From positions 1,678,001-1,742,000 of the forward strand of contig NC_051069.1 of assembly GCF_004664715.2 (NCBI RefSeq): 64,000 nucleotides of DNA. Reading direction: 5' to 3'. The position numbers and the translations under genes are program-made. The stretch is from Peromyscus leucopus (taxonomy: Eukaryota > Chordata > Mammalia > Rodentia > Cricetidae). The first letter of the stretch is position 1, and each line of letters opens with the position of its first letter. Of this stretch, positions 1 through 10,814 are shown one piece after another. The notes below the pieces were generated by a model. The model did not search any database, was not told the DNA's origin, and was given only the letters and a program-made list of their open reading frames with translations.

Positions 1-139
1 GAAGAGGGCATCAGATATCCTGAACTGGAGCTGTTAGATGGTTGTGAGCTGCCATGTGGATGCTGGGAACCAAACTTGGGTCCTCTGTCAGAACAGCCAG
101 TGCTCAACCACTGAATTACTGAGCCAGCTCTCCAGCCCC
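1..139 (-). mobile_element. B2/B3 SINE, cut by window edge
   Basis: Read on the minus strand this starts GGGGCTGGAGAGCTGGCTCA, the tRNA-derived head of rodent B2/B3 SINEs. It runs through the GTTGTGAGC and GAAGAGGGC blocks and continues past the left end of the window. It is noncoding. Confidence 0.85.
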
Positions 140-340
140 TTATGTTCCATTTTAACAAAAGATAAATAAGATAAATGAAAAAGATAAATAAGATGAATTT
201 CTCAGAAGCAGCTCAACAAAGAGGAGGAGGCTTTAGCTTTTAGAGTGATTAGTTGCAGGGAAGGGTCCAGGACAGAGTAGGCAGACTGCTGGTGGGTGAC
301 GGTATCACAGTGAGGTCTGGTCACCAGAGGCAGCTCCCCA

Positions 341-374
341 TTTCTTTTCTTTCTTCCTTCCTTTCTTCCTTTAA
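341..374. repeat. Pyrimidine-rich simple repeat
   Basis: Imperfect TTTC/TTCC run between two SINEs, low complexity. Confidence 0.7.
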
Positions 375-399
375 TTAAAAATATTAAAACAATCTGTTC

Positions 400-559
400 A
401 GTGTGTGTATGCATGTATATGTGAGTCACAGCACGCATGTGGAGGTCAGAAGGCATCTAGGCAGACTTGATTCTCTCCATCCATCCACCATGTAGGTCCC
501 GGGGATTGAACTCAGGTCTTCAGGCTTGGTCGCATCCACTGAACCATCTCGCTGGCCCC
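400..559 (-). mobile_element. tRNA-derived rodent SINE
   Basis: The minus strand begins GGGGCCAGCGAGATGGTTCA and includes a Pol III B-box-like GTTCAATCC, then a CCTCCACATG and CACACTGAACA tail. The head is B4/RSINE-like but there is no B1 body. The subfamily is not assigned. Confidence 0.65.
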
Positions 560-1167
560 TCTCCACCTCCAATGGTAAGTCTTGCTCTTCTCATGCTGTT
601 GCTCACAGCTGTGGGGGGACAGTTGGGCAAATAACAGAAGAGACACGGATTATTTGGGGTGGCATATTCTGAATCTCCTCATCGAATGGGAAGTGACCAA
701 CATGTCTCAAAGCCCAGTTTGGTGGTGGTTAGAGCAGAGGCAGACTAGACTGGCCTATCATGAGCACCTTTTACAATTTTTGCAGATGTTCATATGTGAT
801 GTATACTCAGACAAAATACACTGCACCATCATAAGCCTTTGAATGTCTGTCTGTATCTTGGAATACACTGCAGCCACTAAAATGATACTATTTACTGATG
901 AATAGTAAGGCTTCTTAGTGAGGATAAACACAAGTTGGAAAGCAGTGGGATCTGATTTCTTGAGCATAAGTCCAACTGGGTATGGATAGGAAGGAGGGCA
1001 GATGATAGATAAATGGTTATAAATACACACATATATATATATATATATATGGAAAGCCAGCAAGATGACCAACAACTTTTTATTGCTTACATGTTCTTCT
1101 AAAAATATTTTTCAATGACTCTACCTTGCTTTATGACAATGATCGAAATATCTTTAAAAATCTTGTA
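560..1167. other. No gene recognised; possible old L1 tail and TA run
   Basis: Mostly unique sequence. About 855-1020 resembles the 3' end of old L1 elements (TACACTGCAGCCACTAAAATG), a weak match. A CA/TA dinucleotide run occupies 1025-1050. No exon is seen. Confidence 0.35.
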
Positions 1168-1375
1168 GGGGCTGGAAAGATGGTTCAGTGGTTAAGAGCA
1201 CTTGCTGCTCTTCCAGAGGACTGGAGTTCCATTCCCAGCATTCATGTTGAGCAGCACACAACCACCTGTGACTCTAGCTCCAGGGGATCTTACAACCTCT
1301 TCTGTCTCCCCATGGACACTTACACATGTATCATACACATGTACACATGCATACATGAAAATAAAATACTTTAAA
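1168..1375 (+). mobile_element. B3 SINE, full length
   Basis: Starts GGGGCTGGAAAGATGGTTCA, has the TCTTCCAGAGGAC block and the CTCCAGGGGATCT body diagnostic of B3, and ends in an AATAAAAT A-rich tail. Pol III A and B boxes are recognisable but mutated. Confidence 0.85.
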
Positions 1376-1397
1376 CGTGTTTTTTAAAAAAATTATA

Positions 1398-1713
1398 GGG
1401 GTGTGTGTGTGTGTGGTATGTGCATACACATGCATGCAACATGTGGAGGCCAGAGGTTGACATCAGATGTCCTCTCCAATCACCCTCCACAAAAGTTTTT
1501 TGAGAGAGGGTCTCTCACTGAACCTGGAGCTTGTTAAGTCAACTAGACTGTGCAGTCCAGGGGGCCTCCAGGATCCTCCTGTCTCTACCTCCCCAATGGT
1601 GGGTTCATGGATGTTTACCACCATGTCCGTCTCTTTATGTAGGTGTGGGGATCTGAACCCAGGTCTTCATAGTTGTGCAGCCAAGCACTTTGTAGATGGA
1701 GCCATCTTCCCAG
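1398..1713 (-). mobile_element. RSINE1/B4A-type SINE
   Basis: On the plus strand it shows a TG-rich start, GAGGCCAGAGGTTGACATCA, GAGAGAGGGTCTCTCACTGA, a B1-like middle, and a reversed tRNA-like head ending GCCATCTTCCCAG. This is the composite tRNA head plus B1-like body of the rodent B4 group, about 315 bp. Confidence 0.8.
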
Positions 1714-1734
1714 GTGTCTATAAAAATCCTACGT

Positions 1735-1908
1735 TAGGCCAGGCAGTGGTGGCGCACGCCTTTAATCCCAGCACTCAGGAGGCAGAGCCAGGCGGATCTC
1801 TGTGAGTTTGAGGCCAGCCTGGTCTACCAAGTGAGTTCCAGGAAAGGCGCAAAGCTACACTAAGAAACCCTGTCTCGAAAAACCAAAAAAACAAAACCAA
1901 ACAAAAAA
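1735..1908 (+). mobile_element. B1 SINE, intact, with target duplication
   Basis: A near-complete 7SL-derived B1 with GGTGGCGCACGCCTTTAATC and AAACCCTGTCTCGAAAAACC, followed by an A-rich tail. It is flanked by a 13-bp direct repeat AAAAATCCTACGT (1722-1734 and 1909-1921). The AAGGCGCAAAGCTACAC segment is what I recall of cricetid B1. It is the least decayed B1 in the window, so probably a fairly recent insertion. Confidence 0.95.
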
Positions 1909-1921
1909 AAAAATCCTACGT

Positions 1922-3042
1922 AATTTTTTATATTTTAATTCACACTACCCAGGAATATCTGATTTCTTCCAAAGAACGGAGTGTTTGGCTCCCTATTACT
2001 TCAAGCCTTTGGAGAGGGACATTGACACAGCAGTGTCTGGTGTTCTCTGCATCTCAGATGGTCTCTCTGCTCAGCACTGCCGAAGGTACAGATGGTTCTA
2101 GAAGCTTGGTCTCATAAGAATGAAGACCGTAGCTCTCTTGTTCCCTTATCAATTGACCCCAGGCTGCTGACAGATTCATTCCCAGCTGCTGGATCTGCTT
2201 TGAATGGTGTCACGATCTTCAGGTGTGTCACAGTGTCTGGGGCTGCATTCTGCTCCCTTCTCTCTGAGCGATGGCTTCTAACATACTGAACCCTTCAGAG
2301 TCAACTCGACTCCGTCACATGTTTCCTGAGCCAAAGATGGAGGAAGCTGGCCTATGACAAAGGCACATGGTACCTGGGCTTCCTCACCACGACAGCCATA
2401 CCCTGTATGAGCCCTTTTTCTAATCTGTCCTCAGGACCCTGAGTACATTGGACACTGGAGACGTGGCTGCGCTCAGGGCTCCACAGACAGCAAGCAGTGG
2501 TGTCAAGCAATGACTTGATTAGAAATAGCCCAACTCTGAGTTTCGGGACACCTCTCTACGAGAGAAGGAGGCCACAGATGGCAGGTCAGAACCAACCGGG
2601 GTCTCTTCTACCTATATCAAAATGAGGTTATTCAAGTTCACCACCTGGCTCTGAGATTCACCAGATGCCAAGGCTGAGTGGCTGTTCAGAAAGAAAATAA
2701 CTGCCCAATCCATCACCGTGGCTCCGAAGACCCTGCTTAACATGTGATGCTCATAACAGCACATGGCATGAGCAATGAGGCATCGCCACCCCTCAAGGCC
2801 ACCATCTGGATGTGTGGGGGATGGCTCTGTGCATGGTAGCCATGGACATAGCCCAATTGAGTGTTGTAGGGACATGTTGGGGGTGGGGACAGAAAGCATG
2901 GGGTGTACCTGCAAGTGCTACTCTCCTCAATATTGAACTGATTTGAGCTTGTAGAAGGTTGTTCAGTCTCGGGAACCCCCGCTTAACTTTCAGCGTCTCC
3001 TTTTCTTTGTTGATGTTTTCCATTTTAATGTTAGAAACTGCC
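1922..3042. other. Unique sequence, no gene recognised
   Basis: No repeat family, splice-bounded open frame or RNA gene was recognised. The open frames are short and overlap on opposite strands. Confidence 0.6.
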
Positions 3043-3330
3043 ACACAAACATCAAGCCCTGAGTCCAGATCCCAGCACCTACATAGAAAGCAGAAGCAAC
3101 AGCAACAACAACAACAAAAGGGGGGAGGTATGGTAACACATACCTATCACCCCAGCGCTGAGAGGGCGGAGAAAGGAGGACCCCAGGGACTTGCTGGCCA
3201 GCTAGTCTAGTCAAAACAGTGAGCTCCAGACTCAGTGAGAGAGCCTGTCTCGAAACATAGGTGGAGAGTGATTGAAGAAGACTTTTGGTGTTGAGTGACC
3301 TCCACATGCACTGACATTACATCACACACA
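3043..3330 (+). mobile_element. RSINE1/B4A-type SINE
   Basis: A degraded head (CAGATCCCAGCACCTACAT) is followed by an internal CAACAACAAC expansion, a B1-like body, GAGAGAGCCTGTCTCGAAAC, and the tail signature TGGAGAGTGATTGAAGAAGA. Confidence 0.75.
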
Positions 3331-3702
3331 TTACAAAATACACGTGAAATAACATTTTTAAAGTAATAATATTAGGTACCAATGCACTGAGGTGGACTGA
3401 ATGCCAGGCAGCTCCAGCCTCACCCTGACTGTGACACAGATGCCTGTCCCTTGGGAAGTTAAGTGTATGTGTGACTGGGTGAGGGTTTTGAGTCTTGTGG
3501 TCTGATGCCCGATGATTTCCAGCTCCTGAGTGATGGACCACACTGCAAAATAATTATCTTCAGAGAAGGAACCTAAAACAAGGCTTCTTCACATGCCCAG
3601 GGAGACCTTAGGGTCAGGCCAGAAGCAGCAAGCAAAAGCCCAAGGATGCCAATTAGGAAAGGCCAAAAATCCGGATGGCCCTGAAATAGAGCCAAGGACA
3701 AG
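3331..3702. other. Unique sequence, no gene recognised
   Basis: About 370 bp between a SINE and an ORR1-type LTR. Nothing recognised. Confidence 0.55.
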
Positions 3703-4044
3703 TGTGATGACTAGCCTTCCTTACCAACTTGAGTAGGTTGAGAATCACCATGGAAACACACCTCTGGGTGTGGCTATTAAGATGGTTTCAGGCAGGTTTA
3801 AGTAAATAGGGAAGACCCACCCTGAACATGAGCACCTCCATTTTTATGGTCCACAGAGTCCTGGGCTGAATAAAGGAGAGAGTTTGCTGAGCAGCACCAT
3901 CCCCCCCCCCACTCTCTGCTTCCTGACCGCGGGTGCAATACATGAGCACTGGATCCTCCAGCTGTGAGTCAAAGCGAACCCCTCTTTGAGTTGCTTTGGT
4001 CAGATACTTGGTCACTGCAAGGGAAAAAAAAATCACTAATTCCA
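3703..4044 (+). mobile_element. ORR1-type MaLR LTR
   Basis: Begins TGTGATGA and carries AAGACCCACCCTGAACATGA, CTGGGCTGAATAAAGGAGAG, TCTGCTTCCTGACCGC and GTCAAAGCGAACCCCTCTTT, ending near TCACTAATTCCA. This is the layout of older ORR1 (ERVL-MaLR) solo LTRs. It holds a C-run at about 3900-3911 and an A-run near 4024. The AATAAA matches the LTR poly(A) signal. Confidence 0.7.
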
Positions 4045-5112
4045 TGAGGAAGTGGAGAAGTGAATGGCCTCACAGGGGCAAGGATACAGGCAGTAAGTCA
4101 CCTCCTGGTTTGTGTAGCACAGGGAAGCGTTTAAAGGCCCAGGTGTGACAGTCACATTTCACTCTACAAGGTCTCCAAAGCACCACCTGTCCCTTGGCTG
4201 ATGACTCACGGGGCAGCTGGGGAGTTCACAGGGGGCAGGCTGCCTTGGACACAGCATGATGAGCAGACCCAACGCATCTCACACAACAGAGCCAGGTTAA
4301 CGCCAACAGATGTCTTCACAGCTTACATCAGAGAGAGTCAAGATTAGAGAAAAATCAGGGACAGCATCGCTGATCAAAACAGACACCCTGTCACAGCCTG
4401 TTCAGCGGAGAGCAGGCGGGAAACAAAAGCCGGATTTTCCACCTACACCTCAGTACCTAACACATTACCGCCAAGAAGACAGCATTAAATGCATTCTGCT
4501 CACCTTCCCTGAAACAGGTGCGCGCGCTATGGAGTCATGAGACGGAAACTCACCTCTCAGGCTCATGGCATAATACAAACCATCCTAAAGTGACGACAGA
4601 CACAGCACATCGTCCAGTACCTGTCTTTTTAGTATACCTCCAGGTACCAAGCCAGGCTCTACCTAACACTACACAAAAATCCGGTCATCATAAAAACAAG
4701 TGGCATAAGGTGTTGTTAAGCTTTCTGGGCAGATAAGTAAATGGATGCTAGCCAAGGCTGGCTCAGAGTCCTAGCACCATTGGACTAGAACTTGGTGTAA
4801 CACTGGCCCAACACCATGAAAATCTTTCTACACCAAGGCTGGATGTCAAAGTGATAGAAAATGTAGAGCCAGAGAACAGCTTGAAAGCAAAGTCTTATGG
4901 GCCAGGTTGGCTTACGTTTATAGTTCCAGATGTCACCTGAGGGCAAATTGTCTTCTTACCCTTGACTATCTATGCATTCTTTTTTGCTTGTGACAAAAAC
5001 CTGGTCCCAGTGTCCCAATCCCTACACTCACTCTGTCTCAGACATCCCCATACTTTGCCTTTTATATTCTTGCCAGGAAAGTGGAATTCATAAGGATGTT
5101 TAGCTTTGTTTG
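4045..5112. other. Unique sequence, no gene recognised
   Basis: No repeat or exon recognised with confidence. An AP-1-like TGACTCA lies near 4204. Confidence 0.55.
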
Positions 5113-5212
5113 TCTATCTATAAACTAGTCCAGGCTGTCCTCAAAATCATGATCCTCCAGCCTCAGCTTTCCAAGCGCTAGGAGTATAGGCATAAACCAC
5201 TATGCCCAGTTT
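5113..5212 (-). mobile_element. Old B1/PB1-type fragment
   Basis: The plus strand shows AGTCCAGGCTGTCCTC, TCCAGCCTCAGCTTTCCAAG and CATAAACCACTATGCCCAG, a reversed and decayed B1-like monomer. Confidence 0.7.
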
Positions 5213-5342
5213 ATATATAGATTTAAGCAACAGAAACCCCAAATAGTATATACTTAAGCAATAAAAGCACTTGATTATCATATGTAACGAGTGAATGTAA
5301 GCAATCCCAATTTGTTGCCCAAACTCAAAATTGCCATAAAAG

Positions 5343-5627
5343 AGTGTGTGTGTGTGTGTGTGTGTTGGGGTGGGGGCTTGGTGTCATTTTGTTTTTTGTT
5401 TTTTGTTTTTGTTTTGTTTTGTTTTGTTTTTCTGGGACAGGTCACCTCTCTACCTGGAACTTGCCGATTAGGCTGGCTGGCCATCAAGCCCCCAGGATCA
5501 CTAACTCTGTGTCCCCAGTATTAGGATTATAAGAGTATGCCATCACATCAACTTTAAAAAAAAAAAGTGTTCTGGGGATTGCACTCAGGTCCTCTTGCCT
5601 GCATGAGAAGCCAGCTCCCAGCTCCCA
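5343..5627 (-). mobile_element. RSINE1/B4A-type SINE with TG and GTTTT expansion
   Basis: A (TG)n run (5344-5365) and a GTTTT-rich stretch (5391-5430) precede a reversed B1-like body (GGCTGGCTGGCCATCAAGCC) and tRNA-like head (GGGGATTGCACTCAGGTCCT). The simple repeats lie at the 3' end of the SINE. Confidence 0.7.
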
Positions 5628-5937
5628 GAACAGGTCTTTCTTGCTGTTCTACCATCTTTAGGCTGTGAGGTTCCTCTTCAGTTCTTTTTCATGTCCTCAC
5701 TGGACTTTGGCTGAAGTCAGGTCCTAGTCACATGACCATCCAGCAGCAGGGGCAGCTGGGAAGGTAAGACTCTAATATTGACCTTACAGTGGGGCATAAG
5801 GGCACAGGGGGAAAGTTCGGAATGCTTATTGGAGGATTATTCTTCGGACTGCCGAAGTAATTGTCTGATTTCTGCTTAAGATCAGAACTGAAAATGAATT
5901 CTTCCTGAACAGGAATATAGATCTCTTGATGTTCATA

Positions 5938-6076
5938 CTGATAAGGGTGTGAACAAAGGGAAACTCTTGTATGTTGTTGGTAAAGATGTAAATCAATAAA
6001 GCCATTACAGGGAACAGTAGAGAGGTTACTCAAAGAACTAAAAATATAGGGACCATATGATCTAGCAATCCCACTA
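5938..6076 (+). mobile_element. L1 ORF2 3' fragment
   Basis: Carries the L1 signature GGGAAACTCTTGTATGTTG, CAGTAGAGAGGTTACTCAAA, and CATATGATCTAGCAATCCCA just before the array. It is a short, old, noncoding relic ending at a TG repeat. Confidence 0.8.
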
Positions 6077-6078
6077 TG

Positions 6079-6080
<2 letters not shown>

Positions 6081-6124
<44 letters not shown>
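6081..6124. repeat. (GT)n microsatellite
   Basis: 22 uninterrupted GT units between an L1 scrap and a B1 scrap. Candidate polymorphic marker. Confidence 0.98.
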
Positions 6125-6127
<3 letters not shown>

Positions 6128-6182
6128 CTGCTGCCTCTGCTTCCCAATTGCTGGGATTGCAGACATGTCTCCATGCCCAATT
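6125..6182 (-). mobile_element. B1 3'-truncated fragment
   Basis: CTGCCTCTGCTTCCCAATTG and GGGATTGCAGACATGTCTCC are the reversed 5' half of a B1. Confidence 0.75.
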
Positions 6183-7921
6183 TGCAAATCTTTTTAAATT
6201 ATAGGAAGAGACAAGAGTTTGTGGGAAGTGACGGTGCACCCCCTCGGAGTTCATTTAAAAGACCCTAATGTGACCCACAGTGTTTACAGTGAGCTTTTAC
6301 AGGCATTTCTACCTTGAAACAATATGCCCACCCCAACACCGAGAAAGCCCACCCTCTCTCCTGGTCAGAGGCACCTCCTTCCCCTCGGGGTCTCCTGCTC
6401 TCCCACTTAACCAGTCCCCGGCTGTATTTCAGTCGGCCCTCCCTCATTTATGACATTTATTTGAATTTTTCTCTCTCCTTTTACAGAAAAGTAAAACGAG
6501 GTCTGACTAGCAAACGAGGTCTGACGTCTCCCAGGAGCTTACACACACTTGCACAAACAGCGTGGAGATCTTGAACTATGAATTATCAAGCGGAGTCAGC
6601 TCGCTGTCATTCGGAATTCTTTAGTTGCATGGCTGTTATGTTTACCTTTGTGTTAAAAGCTTTCAATCCTCCCACCCCCCGCTTTCCGGTCCCTTGCCTT
6701 CCCAGTGGCCCTGCTCATTTGTCCTTGTCATCAACTTCATTCAGAAGAACCATCAGTCAGTGTCTGGATCAAAAGCCACCTTGCTTCCTGGCTGATGGCG
6801 GGAGGACCCAGCGGGTGTTGTTATTCGTACCCAGGCTCCATCTCTTTGAGAAGTGGTGTGCGTGCCTGTTTGAAATGAATGGCGGCTTCAAAAGCACATA
6901 TCCTCCTCAGGGCTGCCCCTGTCCTGAGCAGCACCTTTACTCCAAGGTAGAGAGAAGAAAAGGACAATCGGAGACAGGCTCCAGGTTGCCTGTGCTAGGG
7001 ACTCCCACCTGGACTTGGCCAGCCTGGACAAACTGGGCATTTGCCTTCTCAATATGGATCTGGATCTTCGAGGATAACATGAAAGAGGTTTGCACATTTT
7101 CTTTCCCAGTGTTTAAAAGTTACATAAGCTTCCCTTGGCAGGAGTCTAGCCCAGAAGCACAACCGGCTACCCTCCGCCAATGCCTCTTATGGGCATCGTT
7201 GCTGGAAGGAGCGGAGCGGCCATCATCACTGTTGCCATGGCTACTGCTTTGGACCAGAACATCAGCTCATCCTTGGCTTGGCTCTTGTGCCCAGCTATCA
7301 TGCCCCCTGCAGCATGAGGCCCTCTTGTCCTTACCTTCATGGTGTCAGAGCAAGAGCACTGTTCTCTGTGGGCTCCCTGACTCTCCTGTCAATCCTTAAT
7401 GATTCTGATGCTGAAGAGAATCCAACATTCTGGGCCAGTGGAAAAGCAAGATTCAGGAGATAATCATCCCAGCTATCGGCTTGAGGCTCATCAAGTTCAT
7501 CTTTTGAATGGAGCAGTTTTGCAATGATGCTAGAATGTTCTGAGCCGAATATCTGGCTCACTGCTTGGAACTATAAAGAACTATACCTACCACGTGTATT
7601 TGAGACACAGTTTCATTTATGGAGAGACTGTTTTTCTCAACTTTATTTTCACTTCCTAAAGTTTAACGTGCCTTGCATAGTTTGTGTCTTTAAAGTGTGC
7701 TTTACGACCTCGTGAAAGATTTTACATATCAAGAAATGGAAGTGTATTTATCAAAATCCATCAGATTCTATTAGGATGGGGAAGAAAATAAGCATGAAGA
7801 ACTTGGGAGTCTGGGAAGAGAAATTTGCGTAACACAAAGTGAAATCAAATAGAATAATTTATTGCATGTTTCTCCTGAAGAAGAATATAAACACAGGGTT
7901 GGTTTCAAGGAAACGAATTTC
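6183..7921. other. Repeat-poor block with a 273-codon open frame
   Basis: No transposon is recognised over about 1.7 kb. An ATG-started open frame runs 6578-7399 (+). The same frame upstream is open back to at least 6314 except for one TGA at 6572. A good splice-acceptor-like run (CTCTCTCCTTTTACAG) ends at 6486, followed by two copies of AAACGAGGTCTGAC 17 bp apart. The predicted protein has no recognisable domain, signal peptide or catalytic motif. It is rich in Trp, Ser, Leu and Pro, as translated noncoding DNA often is. The other frames are also long and open near 7200-7460, which points to low stop density rather than selection. Confidence 0.3.
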
Positions 7922-8229
7922 TGAGGCTGAGAAATAGGTCAGTTGGTGAGGTGTTGTTGGCTGTGCAAGGGCAAGAACCTGAGTTCATCTGCAGCACCCA
8001 CAGAGAAGAGCTGGGCATGCTGGCACATGCTTGGAATCCCAGCACTGGAGAGCAGAATCACAAGGATCCCTGAGGCTCACTAGCCAGCCTGCCTAGCCTA
8101 ATCGGGGAGTTTCAGGCCAAGTGAAAGACCTTGACTCAAAAAACAGTAGTGAACAGTGTCTGTGGAAAGAGTTGAGGTGATTCCCTGGCCTCTGTATGCA
8201 AGAGGACACAGTGCACATGCACCAGCATG

Positions 8230-8230
<1 letters not shown>
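7922..8230 (+). mobile_element. RSINE1/B4A-type SINE
   Basis: Shows the tRNA-like head (GAACCTGAGTTCATCTGCAG), body (GGAATCCCAGCACTGGAGAG, GCCTGCCTAGCCTAATCGG) and the late GCCTCTGTATGCAAGAG block. The 3' end passes directly into the GA microsatellite. Confidence 0.85.

Positions 8231-8287
<57 letters not shown>
8231..8287. repeat. (GA)n microsatellite at SINE 3' end
   Basis: About 28 GA units, abutting the 3' end of the RSINE1-type element. Confidence 0.97.
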
Positions 8288-8289
<2 letters not shown>

Positions 8290-10051
8290 TGGAAATTCTC
8301 ATACAATTAAATGATAATGGCACAGTAAGACCCCAGGAAGCAAAGGGAAGCCAGATGAAGTTGCTCACATAAGCAATGTGAACACCCTTTCAAAAGCCTG
8401 GAGGTGCCGCATGGACATACCACTCCACCAGGGAAGTGCTCTGTGAGCTCTGAGAACCCCTGTGTCCTCCAAATGATAACATTTTTCAGACCACCCCACA
8501 TACTTTTGTCAGGGGTGGATAAGAAGTGTGCTCTAGCCTTGTGGTAAGTACTTCTGAACCTTATCAGTCCAGACAGGAAGAATAGACTTACAAAGGACTT
8601 TAGAGTCGTTTTTATCCTCTCAGTACTCATAGGAAAAGATTTTTATCACGGCTTCTTGCAGATGAGGTTGAGACAGGTCAAGTCATGTGTGCAGGACCAC
8701 GGAAGGAGGAAAAAAAGACCCAGGAGGTAAGCAGAGGGCTGTCTGCTCCCTCTGTCACTGTGACATTTCCAAAGCTCACGTTCAAGGCACATTCCAGGTC
8801 CCCTGCCTCAGAACTCCCAGGGAGGGACTTAGAAATGCTGTGTTTGACAAGAGAGTGGACAATAGTCTATCCTCAAGAAGGTTAAGAAAATTCCCTATTG
8901 CATCCGGTAGGAAGCAGACCAGATCTTCTGGGTGATGGAATAAAGCTCTCAAGAGATTCTGAGTTTATACAACTGAAAAGAAGATGTGTCATCCTGAAGT
9001 TGGTCCAACTATAATCTTACTCCTTGGTCTGGTGGTGCAGCATTGTCTGATTGAAGGTTATCCGGTTTCTAAAATACCACGAACATTTTGAAAAGTTAAA
9101 AACAGACTCTAATTTAAACCTCAGACTTTTTTAGCTTTCTTCTCTGCCTCATTTGACCCTGAGAGGTAGACGTGACTATACATCAGGTTTGGACTGCAGT
9201 TTGAATAGAAACAACAGTCCCAGGAATATTGTCCACAAGAAGCGCTGCGAAGAAGTCCACAGGTCTGTGGCCTCTTATTGGCTGAGTGAGTTCCACCACT
9301 CAGGAAGTAGAATACCAAGCAAGGCTTGATTTGCTTTTCTTGGTTTCCTTTTCCCTTGCTGAGGACAAGAACTGAGGTACCATTCAGCCTGCAGCTTCCA
9401 CGTCCAATGCAAAAGCAAATGGCCCCTTCGTACAACCGACATATTTAGCTCACTAGACGCCAGCGGCTGGATTCAAGTCAAGCTGCGAAGCTCCACAGTG
9501 GAACCCGAGTGGGATGACAGACTGACCCGCACCCTGAGACCGTACAAGGAGCTGTGGATCCCTGCTCCCCAGAGGCCTTTATTGTAAGTTATTCCCGTGA
9601 CCTCACAGAGAAGCTGGAGATGGGATCCAAGTGTAGATCCTATTACCCTCATGTTGACCCTAGATCTTTGTGTGGCCGGCCTGCTTTATGTGTCACTGCC
9701 AAGATACTTGCTGAGTGATGTTCCAGTGAAGCCCATGATGCTAAGTAGTGACAGTGGCATTTTACAGATAGCTAGCTCCCTGTGTTTCCCTCTACTTCCA
9801 TTCCAGAGTGGTCTTGCTTTCACTTAGACTTGGCAAAATTTTCTATGAAGTCGGCTTACATATTGACATGATCTTGCGGATAAGGGAACTGGAAACTTGC
9901 TCACAGCACAATTAAGAGACTTAGAAAGTCAACAGCTAGGAGCTGAGGTTATCTCCCATCACGACACCATCTATCTCCCAAAGGACTCCATACATTCACC
10001 TTTCCCAAACTGGAAATGTTATTATATTCTATTTATTTCATTTTTTTATTT
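8288..10051. other. Unique sequence, no gene recognised
   Basis: About 1.75 kb without a recognised transposon. A donor-like ATTGTAAGTT lies at 9581-9590 after a mildly CpG-richer stretch (9440-9580), but there is no matching acceptor or conserved open frame. Confidence 0.5.
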
Positions 10052-10128
10052 TGCTATATTGGGGTCAAACATGGGGGTCCTTGTGATGGGCAAGGGCTGT
10101 ACCATCTAGCCACACCTCCAGCCCTCAA
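10052..10128 (-). mobile_element. ID/B4 head-like SINE fragment
   Basis: TTGGGGTCAAACATGGGGG, GCAAGGGCTGTACCATCTAG and CACCTCCAGCCCT are the reversed tRNA-derived head of ID-type SINEs. Confidence 0.65.
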
Positions 10129-10280
10129 CAAACTCTCAAATTGGTAATACACAAGACCCAACAACGTGTAGTGTTGTTCTACAAACAGGTATCCATAACC
10201 AAAGAAAGATGCGGGGATGATAGAACACAAAGGTTCATTGAGGAAACCCATACCATCAAAAGAAAGCCATTGATAAACTT

Positions 10281-10793
10281 TGTAGCAGGAATCTTAAAAG
10301 GACTTATTAATAAAATCAAATCCAGGCCAGTTATTGGGGTGAATGCTAGAAGATCAGGGAAGCAGAACAAGCCACAGCTACCTCAGCTTGGCAGTTCCTT
10401 AGCTGATCCTGTTTCCTCGGACTGGAAGCTTCTGAGTCCTCATCCAAATGGATCTCAGCTGAACTGCTGCTCAAAAGCCTAAAAGCTTAACCAGCCAAAT
10501 ACTTCTAGTTTCTGGTCCTCACACCTTATATATCTTTCTGCTTTCTGCCATCACTCCCTGGGATTAAAGGCTCACTTCTTGGGATTAAAGGTGTGTGTCA
10601 CCCTGCCTGGCTGGTTCCGATGTGGCCTTGAACTCAGAGATCCAGAGGGATTTTCTGCCTCCGGAATGCTAGGATTAAAGGCGTGTGCTACCACTGCCTA
10701 TCCTCTGTGTTTAATATTGTGGCTGTTCTCTTCTCTGACCCCAAATAAGTTTATTAGCATTCACAATATTTTGGGGAACACAATACCACCACA
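10281..10793 (-). mobile_element. Solo LTR, class II ERV-like, with B1 piece in U3
   Basis: A 513-bp element starting TGTAGCAGG and ending ACCACCACA, so TG...CA on both strands. It is flanked by a perfect 6-bp duplication AAACTT (10275-10280, 10794-10799), the size expected of class II (ERVK-type) ERVs. In sense (minus) order: about 95 bp of leader with AATAAA; a partial B1 (plus coordinates about 10613-10703); a second, repeated B1 5' end (about 10552-10612, with two GGGATTAAAGG copies); a TATA box TATATAAGG (10524-10534); then R/U5-like sequence. There is no internal viral sequence, so it is a solo LTR left by recombination. A truncated relative lies at about 15480-15887. The family name is not known to me. 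Confidence 0.85.
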
Positions 10794-10814
10794 AAACTTG
10801 ATGTACTATGAAAG

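Noticed and set aside
5728..6180. 150-codon minus-strand frame
   Set aside because: Crosses a B1 scrap, the GT repeat and an L1 relic.
9440..9590. Possible exon ending at GTAAGT (9584)
   Set aside because: The base before the donor is T, there is no acceptor or coding frame, and no homology is recognised.
10141..10482. 113-codon plus-strand frame
   Set aside because: Lies largely in the antisense strand of the solo LTR.
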